NCBI RefSeq assembly: GCF_014203705.1
Contig: NZ_JACHJR010000001.1
Span: forward strand, 7,564,001 to 7,628,000
Direction of reading: 5' to 3'
Length of the DNA stretch: 64,000 nt
From: Kitasatospora gansuensis
GTDB lineage: Bacteria > Actinomycetota > Actinomycetes > Streptomycetales > Streptomycetaceae
Shown here: positions 8,269 to 16,275 of the stretch, piece by piece
Layout: each line of letters opens with the position of its first letter
Numbering within the stretch: position 1 is the stretch's first letter
Notes under the pieces: generated by a model
Seen by the model: the letters and a program-made list of their open reading frames with translations, nothing else
Database searches by the model: none
What the model was told of the DNA's origin: nothing
Made by a program: the position numbers and the translations under genes

Positions 8269-9186
8269 ATGGCTCTAGGCATCCCCAGCACGAGGGCAGA
8301 TCGGGCACTGTCCATCCGCGAACTCCTGGCGACAGGGGCCCGCTCGTACTCCTTCGAGTTCATGCCGCCCCGCAGCGCGCAGGCGGAGGTGAGTCTGTGG
8401 AATGCGATCCGCAGACTGGAGGTCTTGTCGCCGACCTTCGTCTCGGTGACCTACGGTGCGGGAGGTTCGACCCGCGGCCGCACGGTCAACATGACCGGAC
8501 GGATCGCCCAGGACACCACCCTCACCCCGGTCGCCCACCTGACGGCGGTGGGCCACAGCATCGCCGAACTGCGCAACATCCTCGGCCACTACGCAGACCA
8601 GGGCGTTCGCAACGTCCTTGCGCTGCGCGGCGATCCGCCCGGTGATCCGCTGGGCGACTGGGTGCGTCACCCGCAGGGCGTGCGGTACGCCGCCGAGCTG
8701 GTGCGGCTGATCAAGGAGTCAGGGGACTTCTGCGTGGGCGTCGCAGCCTTCCCCGAAATGCACCCCCGTTCGGCCGACTGGGACAGCGACATCCGGCACT
8801 TCGTGGAGAAGTGCCGGGCCGGTGCCGACTACGCGATCACCCAGATGTTCTTCGACGTGGACGACTACCTACGTTTCCGCGATCGCGTGGAAAAGGCAGG
8901 GTGTGCCGTCCCGATCATTCCCGAGATCATGCCGGTCACCACGATCCGGTCCCTTGAGCGCATTCCGACGCTCAGTACAGCGGTGATTCCGGCAGAGTTC
9001 ACCGAGCGGATGACCGCTGCCCAGGACCGCCCGGGAGACGTGCGGTCGATCGGTATCGAGCATGCCACCCAAATGTGCCGCCGGCTGATCGCGGAGGACG
9101 TTCCCGGGCTCCATTTCATGACCATGAACTTCTCCCCGGTCACGATGGAGATCTATCAGAACCTCGGTCTGCAGAACCGGCCCTGA
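8269..9186 (+). CDS. metF: Methylenetetrahydrofolate reductase
   Basis: Reduces 5,10-methylenetetrahydrofolate to 5-methyltetrahydrofolate, the methyl donor for methionine synthesis, with a flavin cofactor in the cytoplasm. The 305-residue product has the full TIM-barrel pattern of the family: SFEFMPPRS at the N terminus with the catalytic Glu, [47 protein letters not shown] and [11 protein letters not shown]. Length is normal. It starts with ATG at 8269 and lacks an obvious purine-rich ribosome site, so weak initiation or a very short leader is likely. It converges with metE, the enzyme consuming its product, across a shared terminator hairpin. Confidence 0.97.
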   Translation: MALGIPSTRADRALSIRELLATGARSYSFEFMPPRSAQAEVSLWNAIRRLEVLSPTFVSVTYGAGGSTRGRTVNMTGRIAQDTTLTPVAHLTAVGHSIAELRNILGHYADQGVRNVLALRGDPPGDPLGDWVRHPQGVRYAAELVRLIKESGDFCVGVAAFPEMHPRSADWDSDIRHFVEKCRAGADYAITQMFFDVDDYLRFRDRVEKAGCAVPIIPEIMPVTTIRSLERIPTLSTAVIPAEFTERMTAAQDRPGDVRSIGIEHATQMCRRLIAEDVPGLHFMTMNFSPVTMEIYQNLGLQNRP

Positions 9187-9197
9187 CCCTGGTGCAC

Positions 9198-9239
9198 GGT
9201 CGGGGCGGACGCGCGTACCGCGGCCCATCCGCCCCGACC
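9198..9239. terminator. Bidirectional terminator between metF and metE
   Basis: Perfect 12-bp inverted repeat GGTCGGGGCGGA (9198-9209) and TCCGCCCCGACC (9228-9239) in the 61-bp gap between convergent metF and metE. No T-run follows, as is usual in high-GC actinomycetes. Confidence 0.75.
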
Positions 9240-9247
9240 CGCCCGGC

Positions 9248-11557
9248 TCAGCCGGCCAGCTCCGCGCGGACGAGCTTGGCGGCCTCGACCAGGCTGTCGA
9301 TCGAGGCCCGGGTCTCGGGCCAGCCGCGGGTCTTCAGGCCGCAGTCCGGGTTGACCCAGAGCCGCTCGGCCGGGATCGCGGCCAGACCCGCGCGGAGCAG
9401 AGCGGCCGCCTCCGTGCTGCTCGGTACGCGCGGGGAGTGGATGTCCCAGACCCCGGGTCCGACCTCGCGGGGGTAGCCGGCGCCGGCCAGCTCGTGGGCG
9501 ACCTCCATGTGCGAGCGGGCCGCCTCCAAGGAGATGACGTCGGCGTCGAGTTCGTCGATCGCGGTCATGATCGCGCCGAACTCGGCGTAGCACATGTGGG
9601 TGTGGATCTGGGTGTCGGCGCGGACACCGGAGGTGGAGAGCCGGAACGCCTCGGTGGCCCAGTCCAGGTACGCAGGGCGGTCGGCGGAGCGCAGCGGCAG
9701 GGTCTCGCGCAGCGCGGGCTCGTCCACCTGGATCACGGCGGCGCCGGCCGCCTCCAGGTCGGTGACCTCGTCCCGCAGGGCCAGGGCGACCTGGCGGGCG
9801 GTGTCGCCGAGCGGTTGGTCGTCTCGGACGAAGGACCAGGCGAGCATGGTGACGGGCCCGGTGAGCAGGCCCTTGACCGGACGGTCGGTGAGGTCCTGGG
9901 CGTAGCGGAACCAGTCGACGGTCATCGGCGTGGGCCGCGAGATGTCGCCCGCCAGCACGGGCGGGCGGACGTAGCGGGTGCCGTACGACTGCACCCAGCC
10001 GTGCTGGGTGGCGAGGTAGCCGGTGAGCTGTTCGGCGAAGTACTGCACCATGTCGTTGCGTTCGGGCTCGCCGTGCACCAGGACGTCCAGGCCCGCCTTC
10101 TCCTGATAGGTGATCACCTCCCGGACCTCGGTCTCCATCCGCTCCCGGTACCCGGCCTGGTCGAGCCGGCCGGCCCGCAAGTCGGCCCTGGCGGTGCGCA
10201 GTTCGGTGGTCTGCGGGAACGAGCCGATGGTGGTGGTCGGCAGCAACGGCAGGCCGAGCCGGGCCCGCTGGGCCGCGGCCCGCGCGGGGTAGGCCTGGTC
10301 GCGGCGGGCGTCGGCGGCGGTGGTGGCCGTGACCCGGGCCCGGACGGCCGGGTCGCGGGTGATCGCGGAGCCGGCGCGGGAGGCCAGGTCGGCGCGGTTG
10401 GCGGCGAGGTCGGCCGCGATGGTGTCGGTGCCCTCGCGCAGCCCCCGGGCGAGCACGGTGATCTCTTCGGTCTTCTGCCGGGCGAAGGCCAGCCAGCGGG
10501 AGATCTGCGGGTCCAGATCGCGTTCCCGGTCGGCGTCCAGGGGTACGTGCAGCAGCGAGCAGGACGCGGCGACGTCGACCCGCTCGGCCAGGCCCAGCAG
10601 GGTGGCCAGGGTGCCGAGGGACTGCTCGAGGTTGTTGATCCAGATGTTGCGGCCGTCCACCACGCCGGCGATCAGGCGCTTGCCGGGCAGTCCGCCGACG
10701 GCGGCGAGGTCGTCCAGGTTGGCGGCGGCGGGGCCGGTGAAGTCCAGTCCGACGCCTTCGACCGGGGCCTTCGCCAGCACCTTCAGTGCCTCGCCCGCCC
10801 GGTCGAAGTACGTGGCGACCAGGATGCTGGGCCGGTCGGTGAGAGCACCGAGTTCGCGGAAGATCCTGGTGGCGGAGTTGAGTTCGGCCGGGGTGCGGTC
10901 CTGCACGAGCGCGGGTTCGTCCAGCTGGACCCACTCCGCGCCCGCTGCCTTGAGTTCGGCGAGGAGCTGGGCGTAGACCGGCAGCAGGCGGTCGAGCAGG
11001 GTGATCGGCTGGAAGTCGGCGGCCACGCCCGGGGCGGGCTTGGCGAGCAGCAGGTAGGTGAGCGGGCCGAGCAGCACGGGGCGGGCCCGGTGGCCGAGTG
11101 CGCGCGCCTCGCGCAGCTCGCCGACCGCCTTGGCGGGGTTGGCGGTGAAGACCGTGTCCGGGCCCAACTCGGGGACGAGGTAGTGGTAGTTGGTGTCGAA
11201 CCACTTGGTCATCTCCAGCGGCGCGACGTCCTGGGTGCCGCGTGCCATGGCGAAGTACCCGGCCAGCGGATCGGCGTCCACGGCGGCCCGGTGGCGCGGC
11301 GGGATGGCGCCGACGGCGACGGTGGTGTCCAGCACGTGATCGTAGAACGAGAAGTCCCCGGTGGGGACTTCGGTGATGCCCGCCCCGGCGAGCCGGCGCC
11401 AGTTGGTGCACCGCAGTTCGGCGGCGGTGGCGTGCAGGGCGGCGGCACTGACGGTGCCCTTCCAGTAGCCCTCGATCGCCTTCTTCAGTTCCCGGTTCGG
11501 TCCCTGCCTCGGGTAGCCGTACACGGTGGCCTGGGCGGTGGTGGAACTTGTGGTCAC
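9248..11557 (-). CDS. metE: Cobalamin-independent methionine synthase
   Basis: Transfers the methyl group of 5-methyltetrahydropteroyl-triglutamate directly to homocysteine, the B12-independent last step of methionine synthesis. The 769-residue protein has both MetE domains: the N-terminal region (YGYPRQGPNRELKKAIE) and the catalytic C-terminal barrel with zinc ligands in IHTHMCYAEF and WVNPDCGLKTRGW. Start: GTG at 11557, with AAGGAGAG six bases upstream; this fits the normal length, whereas the 68 in-frame codons further upstream run into the riboswitch. A cobalamin riboswitch precedes the gene, the classical arrangement in which the cell makes MetE only when B12 for MetH is scarce. Confidence 0.97.
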   Translation of the reverse strand: MTTSSTTAQATVYGYPRQGPNRELKKAIEGYWKGTVSAAALHATAAELRCTNWRRLAGAGITEVPTGDFSFYDHVLDTTVAVGAIPPRHRAAVDADPLAGYFAMARGTQDVAPLEMTKWFDTNYHYLVPELGPDTVFTANPAKAVGELREARALGHRARPVLLGPLTYLLLAKPAPGVAADFQPITLLDRLLPVYAQLLAELKAAGAEWVQLDEPALVQDRTPAELNSATRIFRELGALTDRPSILVATYFDRAGEALKVLAKAPVEGVGLDFTGPAAANLDDLAAVGGLPGKRLIAGVVDGRNIWINNLEQSLGTLATLLGLAERVDVAASCSLLHVPLDADRERDLDPQISRWLAFARQKTEEITVLARGLREGTDTIAADLAANRADLASRAGSAITRDPAVRARVTATTAADARRDQAYPARAAAQRARLGLPLLPTTTIGSFPQTTELRTARADLRAGRLDQAGYRERMETEVREVITYQEKAGLDVLVHGEPERNDMVQYFAEQLTGYLATQHGWVQSYGTRYVRPPVLAGDISRPTPMTVDWFRYAQDLTDRPVKGLLTGPVTMLAWSFVRDDQPLGDTARQVALALRDEVTDLEAAGAAVIQVDEPALRETLPLRSADRPAYLDWATEAFRLSTSGVRADTQIHTHMCYAEFGAIMTAIDELDADVISLEAARSHMEVAHELAGAGYPREVGPGVWDIHSPRVPSSTEAAALLRAGLAAIPAERLWVNPDCGLKTRGWPETRASIDSLVEAAKLVRAELAG

Positions 11558-11707
11558 GGAACTCTCCTTCGCGAGTCGCGCTGCGATCCCGGAGAGAGCA
11601 CGAGGACGCGAAGGAACGGCAGTGGGGGCGCGGCACCATGATGTGCCCGCCCGCTCCGCCGACCCGCCCTCGAGGTCACCGAGATCACCGTGTGCAGGGT
11701 GCACACG

Positions 11708-11886
11708 GGCAGTGGCAGGTCTTCGGACTCGCGGGCGCATCCGTCCTCGAAAGGCGGACACCTACTGGCCGTCGCTTCCCGGGCCCCTGTTCGGGACCCA
11801 GTGCATGTGACGGCGGTCGTTCCCACTCACCGCTGCGGGGCAGTCCCGGATTCACACCGGGTTCCCTCTTACGACGCACCTGTCTG
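11708..11886 (-). promoter_or_regulatory. Cobalamin riboswitch 2 (metE)
   Basis: Minus-strand sequence shows GGGAACCCGGTGTGAATCC, GGGACTGCCCCGCAGCGGT, and near the end GCGAGTCCGAAGACCTGCC directly followed by ACTG, giving the B12-box element GCCACTG. All are hallmark parts of the cobalamin aptamer. About 150 nt separate the end of the aptamer from the metE GTG, room for an expression platform. This is the most canonical of the three riboswitches in the window. Confidence 0.95.
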
Positions 11887-12057
11887 GCTGGCAGGGCGAA
11901 CCGACTGCGAGGCACAGCCTAGGCCCAACGAGGTGGCTTCGTCGCCGATTGACCGGATGGGGTAGGGGATGAAGGTGCTGGTGTGCTCGTTGACGTCCAG
12001 GGGGTGGCCGATGACGGGGGCGGCGCGTTGGGGGCAGGAGGGGCAAGGAGGTCTGCG

Positions 12058-12228
12058 GTCCGGATGGCCGAGGCCGGCCACGCCACCGCCCAGGACATCG
12101 CGCAGTCCATGTACGACGAGTACAAGGAGCCGCTGTACGCGCCACCGCCGCTGCTCGCCCGGATGGTGGAGGCGGGCCTGCTCGGCCGCAAGAGTGGGCG
12201 GGGTTTCCATTCGCACAGGGGTGCCTGA
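12058..12228 (+). pseudogene. 3-hydroxyacyl-CoA dehydrogenase C-terminal remnant
   Basis: The plus-strand frame reads VRMAEAGHATAQDIAQSM, then YDEYKEPLYAPPPLLARMV and EAGLLGRKSGRGFHSH before a stop. This corresponds to the C-terminal domain of FadB/Hbd-type 3-hydroxybutyryl-CoA dehydrogenases, whose proteins end EAGRLGRKSGRGFYxY. The usual stretch between AQDIAQSM and YDEY (a GYGHPMGPL-type segment) is absent, so there is an internal deletion as well as loss of the whole NAD-binding domain. No start or ribosome site fits. Decayed gene fragment. Confidence 0.75.
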
Positions 12229-12242
12229 CCCGGCCTCAACTC

Positions 12243-12284
12243 GCCGGTGCCCCGGCCTCCTTCGCGAAGGGCCGGGGCACCGGC
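12243..12284 (-). terminator. Terminator after the split B12-module operon
   Basis: Perfect 15-bp inverted repeat GCCGGTGCCCCGGCC (12243-12257) / GGCCGGGGCACCGGC (12270-12284) with a TTCGCGAA-containing loop, directly after the stop of the 147-residue secreted protein. Confidence 0.85.
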
Positions 12285-12297
12285 GTCTGAGCAGGTG

Positions 12298-12741
12298 TCA
12301 GGGAGCGGTGATGCCCGGCTGCGTGCCGGCGCCGAAGGACCAGCCCTCGACGTCGCCGGGGGCCGGGTTGTACGAGGCCGCGCCGAGGTTGCTGTAGGTC
12401 CACGGGGTGCCGTGCTGGGCGTGCCAGTACGACCAGTAGGCGGAGCCGGTCGGGTTGGTGCAGGTGGCGGGCAGTGCGTTGATCTTGCAGACGAAGCCGG
12501 GGAACCGCGGGTGGAACGCGTACGAGAAGCCCGCTCCGGTCAGCGCCGCCAGGCCGGTGGCGGTGTCGCCCGGCGCGCAGCCGGTCTGGATGCCGCCGCC
12601 GACGGCGGTGAAGTCGACCACCACCGTGACGCCGGTGGTCCCGGTGCAGGCGGCCGCCTGGGCGGGGACGGCGGTGACGACGGAGGCGGCCAGCAGGCCG
12701 GCGGCCAGTGCGGTGGCGCCGAACGTTCTTCTGGTGAGCAT
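12298..12741 (-). CDS. Secreted stand-alone transcobalamin-like beta-domain protein
   Basis: A 147-residue exported protein. The N terminus MLTRRTFGATALAAG carries a twin-arginine-like motif followed by a hydrophobic stretch and AQAAA cleavage region (about residue 30). The rest is one DUF4430-like domain with GFVCKINALPATC, SAYWSYWHAQHG, PWTYSNLGAASY and PGDVEGWSFG, closely parallel to the beta domains of the two ECF-operon proteins. No anchor is present, so it is probably free or bound to a partner. It lies 18 bp behind the toroid-protein gene and is followed by a strong terminator, so both are read from the third cobalamin riboswitch. Likely acts with the toroid protein as a two-chain cobalamin binder (inference). 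Confidence 0.85.
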   Translation of the reverse strand: MLTRRTFGATALAAGLLAASVVTAVPAQAAACTGTTGVTVVVDFTAVGGGIQTGCAPGDTATGLAALTGAGFSYAFHPRFPGFVCKINALPATCTNPTGSAYWSYWHAQHGTPWTYSNLGAASYNPAPGDVEGWSFGAGTQPGITAP

Positions 12742-12759
12742 GAGTTGGTACTCCTTCGA

Positions 12760-13812
12760 TCAGCGGCAGGCGAGCGTGGGCGCGTCCGGACGGGCGCCGG
12801 CGGCGGAGAGGGCGGTCAGCGGGGTGCCGGCCAGGCCGAGGACGGCCTGCGCGGTGGCCCGGGTGGCGGTGGCGGGGTTGAAGCCGGAGGCGTCGTAGGC
12901 CACCGCGCCCCGGTTGGCCGGGGTGGCCGAACAGCCCTGCTGGAGCTTGACCAGGCTGCTCCAGCCCTTCAGGCCGGCGACCAGGCGGCCGCCGGAGAGC
13001 AGGGCCTCGGTGGCCAGGCCGGTGCTGTTGGCGTTGGAGACGGTGGCTCCGGCGGCGGTGAAGCCACCGTCGGTGTTCTGATGGGCGGTCAGCCAGCCGA
13101 GGCCCGCGTTGGCCTTGGCGGTACGTCCGGTGGCGGCGAGCGCCTGGACGGCCAGGGCGGTGGCGTCCGGGTCGCCGGCGCAGGCGGGCCGGCCGGACGA
13201 GACCGGGAAGCCGCCGTCGGCGCACTGGGTGCCGGCCAGGAAGTCGACCGCGGCGGCCGGGGCGCCACCGGGGGTGCGCTTGAGCGCGATCACGGCGAGG
13301 GACTGGCCGAAGTTGTTGCTGAAGTCGCCCCACTGGGAGCGGTCCGAGAACCGGCCCGAGGGCGCCTGGAGGCCCCGGAGCCGGGCGGGGAGGTCGACGC
13401 CGCCGAAGGCACCCGGGTTCTCGCCGCGGACCTCGGCCGCCAGCAGCAGCTTGGCGGTGGCACCGGCGTACGCCTCGGTCGTGCCGTCCCCGATGTAGCC
13501 GGTGAGGATCTCGGGCTTGGCCAGCCAGGCGGTGGCGCGGGCGGCGGCCAGGTCGGAGCTGCGGGAGGCGGCGAAGGCCAGCACGGCGTCGATGGTCAGG
13601 CCCTGGTCGGGGTAGGCGGTGCCGTCGAAGACGGATTCGAAGTGGTCGCCGTTCACCAACTGGCGGGCGAGCCAGCCCGCTCCGGCGGCATCGGGGCGGA
13701 CGGTCGCGGCGGACGCGGGGGTGGCCTGGGCGGCGGTGGCCGTCGGCAGGACGGCGGTGAGGGCGAGCGCTGATATCGCGAGCAGACCCAGCGGGCGGCG
13801 GAGAGTGGGCAT
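12760..13812 (-). CDS. Secreted stand-alone alpha/alpha-toroid (prenyltransferase/squalene-repeat) protein
   Basis: A 350-residue secreted protein: signal peptide about 1-35 (hydrophobic LGLLAISALALTAVLPT, AQATPASA cleavage region), then one toroid domain with repeats such as GWLARQLVNGDHFES, QCADGGFPVSS and QNTDGGFTAAG. The domain resembles each toroid half of the 966-residue surface protein, and the same superfamily includes the cobalamin-binding N-terminal domain of animal transcobalamin. Catalytic DxDD-type motifs of terpene cyclases are not seen, which argues against an enzyme. Start: ATG at 13812 with GGAAAGG eight bases upstream. It is the first gene behind cobalamin riboswitch 3 and is coupled to the beta-domain gene. 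Confidence 0.85.
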   Translation of the reverse strand: MPTLRRPLGLLAISALALTAVLPTATAAQATPASAATVRPDAAGAGWLARQLVNGDHFESVFDGTAYPDQGLTIDAVLAFAASRSSDLAAARATAWLAKPEILTGYIGDGTTEAYAGATAKLLLAAEVRGENPGAFGGVDLPARLRGLQAPSGRFSDRSQWGDFSNNFGQSLAVIALKRTPGGAPAAAVDFLAGTQCADGGFPVSSGRPACAGDPDATALAVQALAATGRTAKANAGLGWLTAHQNTDGGFTAAGATVSNANSTGLATEALLSGGRLVAGLKGWSSLVKLQQGCSATPANRGAVAYDASGFNPATATRATAQAVLGLAGTPLTALSAAGARPDAPTLACR

Positions 13813-13914
13813 GGACGGCCTTTCCGGGCCTGGACGCAGGGGCCCGGAGGGCACCCGGAGCGAGACCCGGACAACCCACGAGGCTCCGGCCCGCAGACCA
13901 CGACGGGAGGAGGG

Positions 13915-14060
13915 AACACACCTCCGCAGCCGGGTGATCGGGCTCGCCGCCGACTCGGGGGTCGACGGCCTACCGTTGCGGGTCAGCGCCGGATTCGGAC
14001 CGGCTTCCCCCAACTGCGGAGTCACGATATGACGGCCCATCATGGCGACGGCCGAAAGCC
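13915..14060 (-). promoter_or_regulatory. Cobalamin riboswitch 3 (split toroid / beta-domain operon)
   Basis: On the minus strand GGGGAAGCCGGTCCGAATCC is followed by GGCGCTGACCCGCAACGGT and then GAGTCGGCGGCGAGCCC, paralleling riboswitch 1 almost base for base in the core. It ends about 100 nt before the toroid-protein ATG. The distal CCTGCC element is weaker (ATCACCCGGCTGC), so limits are approximate. Confidence 0.85.
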
Positions 14061-14104
14061 GGGGTCAAGGCCGCGTGCGTCACACTCCGGCCCGGCGGAG
14101 CGGA

Positions 14105-14308
14105 TTCCGCCTCGTCCGCATCGGCTATTGGGCCGTCGGCCTGCCCGCCTCCTGGCTCCTCGCCCACCCCCTCGACGGCTAGACCCGCGGCCTGCGGATC
14201 GGCCTGCTCATCGGCCTCGCCACCACCGCTGTCCTTCTGCTGCGTCGGTACAGCCAGACCCTCGCCGTCCGTGCCGACATCGCTCCGGTCGCCGTACCCG
14301 CGACATGA
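14105..14308 (+). pseudogene. MATE-family efflux transporter C-terminal remnant
   Basis: Plus-strand codons read FRLVRIGYWAVGLPASWLLA, then HPLDG, an in-frame TAG at 14180-14182, then TRGLRIGLLIGLATTAVLLL and RRYSQTLAV, ending at a TGA at 14306-14308. The pattern (GYW.vGLP.aWLLa, Gl.iGL..GL....LLLRR) is that of the last two helices of MATE multidrug transporters. Only about 67 codons remain, one of them a stop, and the rest of the gene has gone; riboswitch 3 begins just upstream. Confidence 0.65.
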
Positions 14309-14312
14309 GCCG

Positions 14313-14963
14313 TCAGGCGGCCACCAGGCCGGCCTCGTACGCCAGGATCACCAGCCGGACCCGGTCGCGGGCGTCCAGCTTGGCGAGCAGGCGGCCGATG
14401 TAGGTCTTGGTGGTGGCGGGGCTGATCACCAGCTGTTCGGAGATCTCCGTGTTGGACAGTCCCCGGCCGACCAGGGTGAGCACCTCCCGCTCCCGTTCGG
14501 TGATGCCGGCCAGCTCCCGCCGCGGCCCGGTGGTGTTCGGGCGTTCGGTGAACTCGGTGATCAGGCGGCGGGTGACGCTCGGGGCGAGCAGTGCCTCGCC
14601 GCCCGCCACCACCCGGACGGCGGCCAGGATCTCGTCCAGGGCCATGTCCTTGACCAGGAAGCCGGAGGCGCCGGCCCGCAGGGCGCCGTGCACGTTCTCG
14701 TCCTCGTCGAAGGTGGTCAGCACGACCACGTGCGGGCCGGCCGGGCCCGAGGTGATCTGCCGGGTTGCCTCGATGCCGTCCAGCACCGGCATCCGAAGGT
14801 CCATCACCACCACGTCGGGGCGCAGCTCCCGGGCCAGCGCGACGGCTTCGGCGCCGTTGCCGGCCTCGCCGGCCAGCTCCAGGTCGGGGGCGTCGGTGAT
14901 CACCATCCGCAGGGCGGCGCGGACCAGCGGCTGGTCATCGGCGAGCAGGACACGGATGGTCAT
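14313..14963 (-). CDS. LuxR/NarL-type response regulator
   Basis: DNA-binding output of a two-component system. The 216-residue protein has an N-terminal receiver domain with the acidic pair at ADD (residues 8-10), phospho-acceptor Asp55 in VVVMDLRMP, and a conserved Lys in GFLVKDM, followed by a LuxR helix-turn-helix (about 150-210; ITEREREVLTLVGRGLSN, TKTYIGRLLAKL). Its ATG overlaps the stop of the kinase gene by 4 nt, so the pair is co-translated. Divergently transcribed next to the kinase is a two-gene ABC exporter, a common target of such pairs in Streptomyces, which suggests the system controls that exporter. Confidence 0.95.
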   Translation of the reverse strand: MTIRVLLADDQPLVRAALRMVITDAPDLELAGEAGNGAEAVALARELRPDVVVMDLRMPVLDGIEATRQITSGPAGPHVVVLTTFDEDENVHGALRAGASGFLVKDMALDEILAAVRVVAGGEALLAPSVTRRLITEFTERPNTTGPRRELAGITEREREVLTLVGRGLSNTEISEQLVISPATTKTYIGRLLAKLDARDRVRLVILAYEAGLVAA

Positions 14964-16141
14964 CGGACTCCTGACAATGGGGAAGCGGTGAGTGGAAGGC
15001 GGGCGGTGACCCGGAAGCCGCCGCCGGGCAGCGGGCCGGCGTCGAACTCGCCGTGCAGCAGCGCGACCCGCTCGCGCATGCCGGCCAGCCCGAAGCCGGC
15101 GGGGGCGCCTCGGCCCGGCCCGGCGCCGTGGTCGGTGACCTCGAGGAGCAGGGCGTCGGTGAGCTGGTCGACCGTCACCAGGCAGTGGTCGGTGCGGGCG
15201 TGCTTGATCACGTTGGTCAGCGACTCCTGCACGATCCGGTAGGCGGAGACGTCGATCTCCGGCGGCAGCGGTCCGGTGCCGCCGGTGCGCCGCAGCTCCA
15301 CCCGGAGCCCGGCGGTGGTGGTGGTCTCGGCCAGCCGGAAGAGGTCGGCCACCCCCAGGTCGGGGGTGAGGCCGTCCTCGGTGCGCAGGGCGACCAGCAT
15401 CCGGCGAAGCCCGGCCAGGGCCTCCCGCCCGGTGGTCTCGATGGTGCCCAGCGCCTCCTTGGCGGCCTCGGGCTGACGGTCGATCACCCGCTTGGCGGCG
15501 CCGGCCTGGAGGGCGATCACGCCCATGCTGTGGGCGACCATGTCGTGCAGCTCGCGGGCGATCCGCAGCCGCTCGGCGGTGACGGCCTGCTCGGTGGCCT
15601 GCGCGCGGGACTCCTCGTGGTGCGTCCGGGCCTGCCCGGCGGAGGAGCCGAGCAGCCAGGCGATCACCACCACCAGGGCGACCGGCAGTTCGGTGGAGAT
15701 GCCGACCGGCCAGCCGCAGAGCATCCGGAGTCCCAGGTACCCGGCGAGGACGGCGAGTGCCGCGCCGAGCGCCCGCCGGGAGCGGGGGCGGGGGAGTGCC
15801 AGGGCGAGGAAGTACACCGCGACGTCCACCGCCAGGTACTGCTGGAGCGGAACCTCCATCACAGCGAGCGGGAGGCAGGCGATCACCGCCCCGGTCAGCA
15901 CCCAGGCCAGCCCGGCCGCCGGACGCGCCGTCAGTTTCCTGGCGCCCAGCACGGTGCAGAGCCCGGCCAGGGCCAGCATGGTGAGGCCGTCCCAGCGCAG
16001 GAAGACCACTCCGGGCAGGAGCGCCGGGTCGTTCTCGCCCGGCAGCCTCACCCGGAACAGCGCGGTGAGCACGGTGCCCGCGCACCAGGCGAGCACCGTC
16101 CAGGTGGCCGGGGTCAGCCGTTTGAGCGTGGGTATCCGCAT
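14960..16141 (-). CDS. Membrane sensor histidine kinase (HisKA_3 type)
   Basis: Sensor partner of the downstream LuxR-type regulator. About 393 residues: four to five membrane helices (roughly 12-30, 42-66, 78-95, 103-118, 126-166), a linker, the dimerisation/phospho-acceptor motif RIARELHDMVAHSM with His199, and a C-terminal HATPase domain ending in GHGAGPGRG... GLAGMRERVALLHG. Four bases overlap with the regulator gene. I placed the start at the ATG 16141 (MRIPTLKRL), directly before the first helix; further in-frame ATGs upstream at MIANIGPM or MTGPF cannot be excluded because no clear ribosome site is visible. The signal sensed is unknown. Confidence 0.92.
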   Translation of the reverse strand: MRIPTLKRLTPATWTVLAWCAGTVLTALFRVRLPGENDPALLPGVVFLRWDGLTMLALAGLCTVLGARKLTARPAAGLAWVLTGAVIACLPLAVMEVPLQQYLAVDVAVYFLALALPRPRSRRALGAALAVLAGYLGLRMLCGWPVGISTELPVALVVVIAWLLGSSAGQARTHHEESRAQATEQAVTAERLRIARELHDMVAHSMGVIALQAGAAKRVIDRQPEAAKEALGTIETTGREALAGLRRMLVALRTEDGLTPDLGVADLFRLAETTTTAGLRVELRRTGGTGPLPPEIDVSAYRIVQESLTNVIKHARTDHCLVTVDQLTDALLLEVTDHGAGPGRGAPAGFGLAGMRERVALLHGEFDAGPLPGGGFRVTARLPLTASPLSGVR

Positions 16142-16275
16142 GGGGCCGATGTTAGCGATCATGAACGGTCCGGTCATCGGCCCGTGGTCGTACGCCCGTG
16201 GAGGACTGCCGTCGCCCCCAGGTGCCACCCCCGGGCCGACGCCCGCCCCCGGGCCCGACCGGCAGGCTGTGGACC

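Noticed and set aside
9437-11641. 734-codon open frame opposite metE
   Set aside because: Antisense shadow; low-complexity Gly/Arg/Val composition and complete overlap with an unambiguous MetE.
12760-13812. Toroid protein as a terpene cyclase or prenyltransferase enzyme
   Set aside because: Secreted, no DxDD or DDxxD acid motif, under a cobalamin riboswitch and paired with a beta-domain protein; a binding role fits better.
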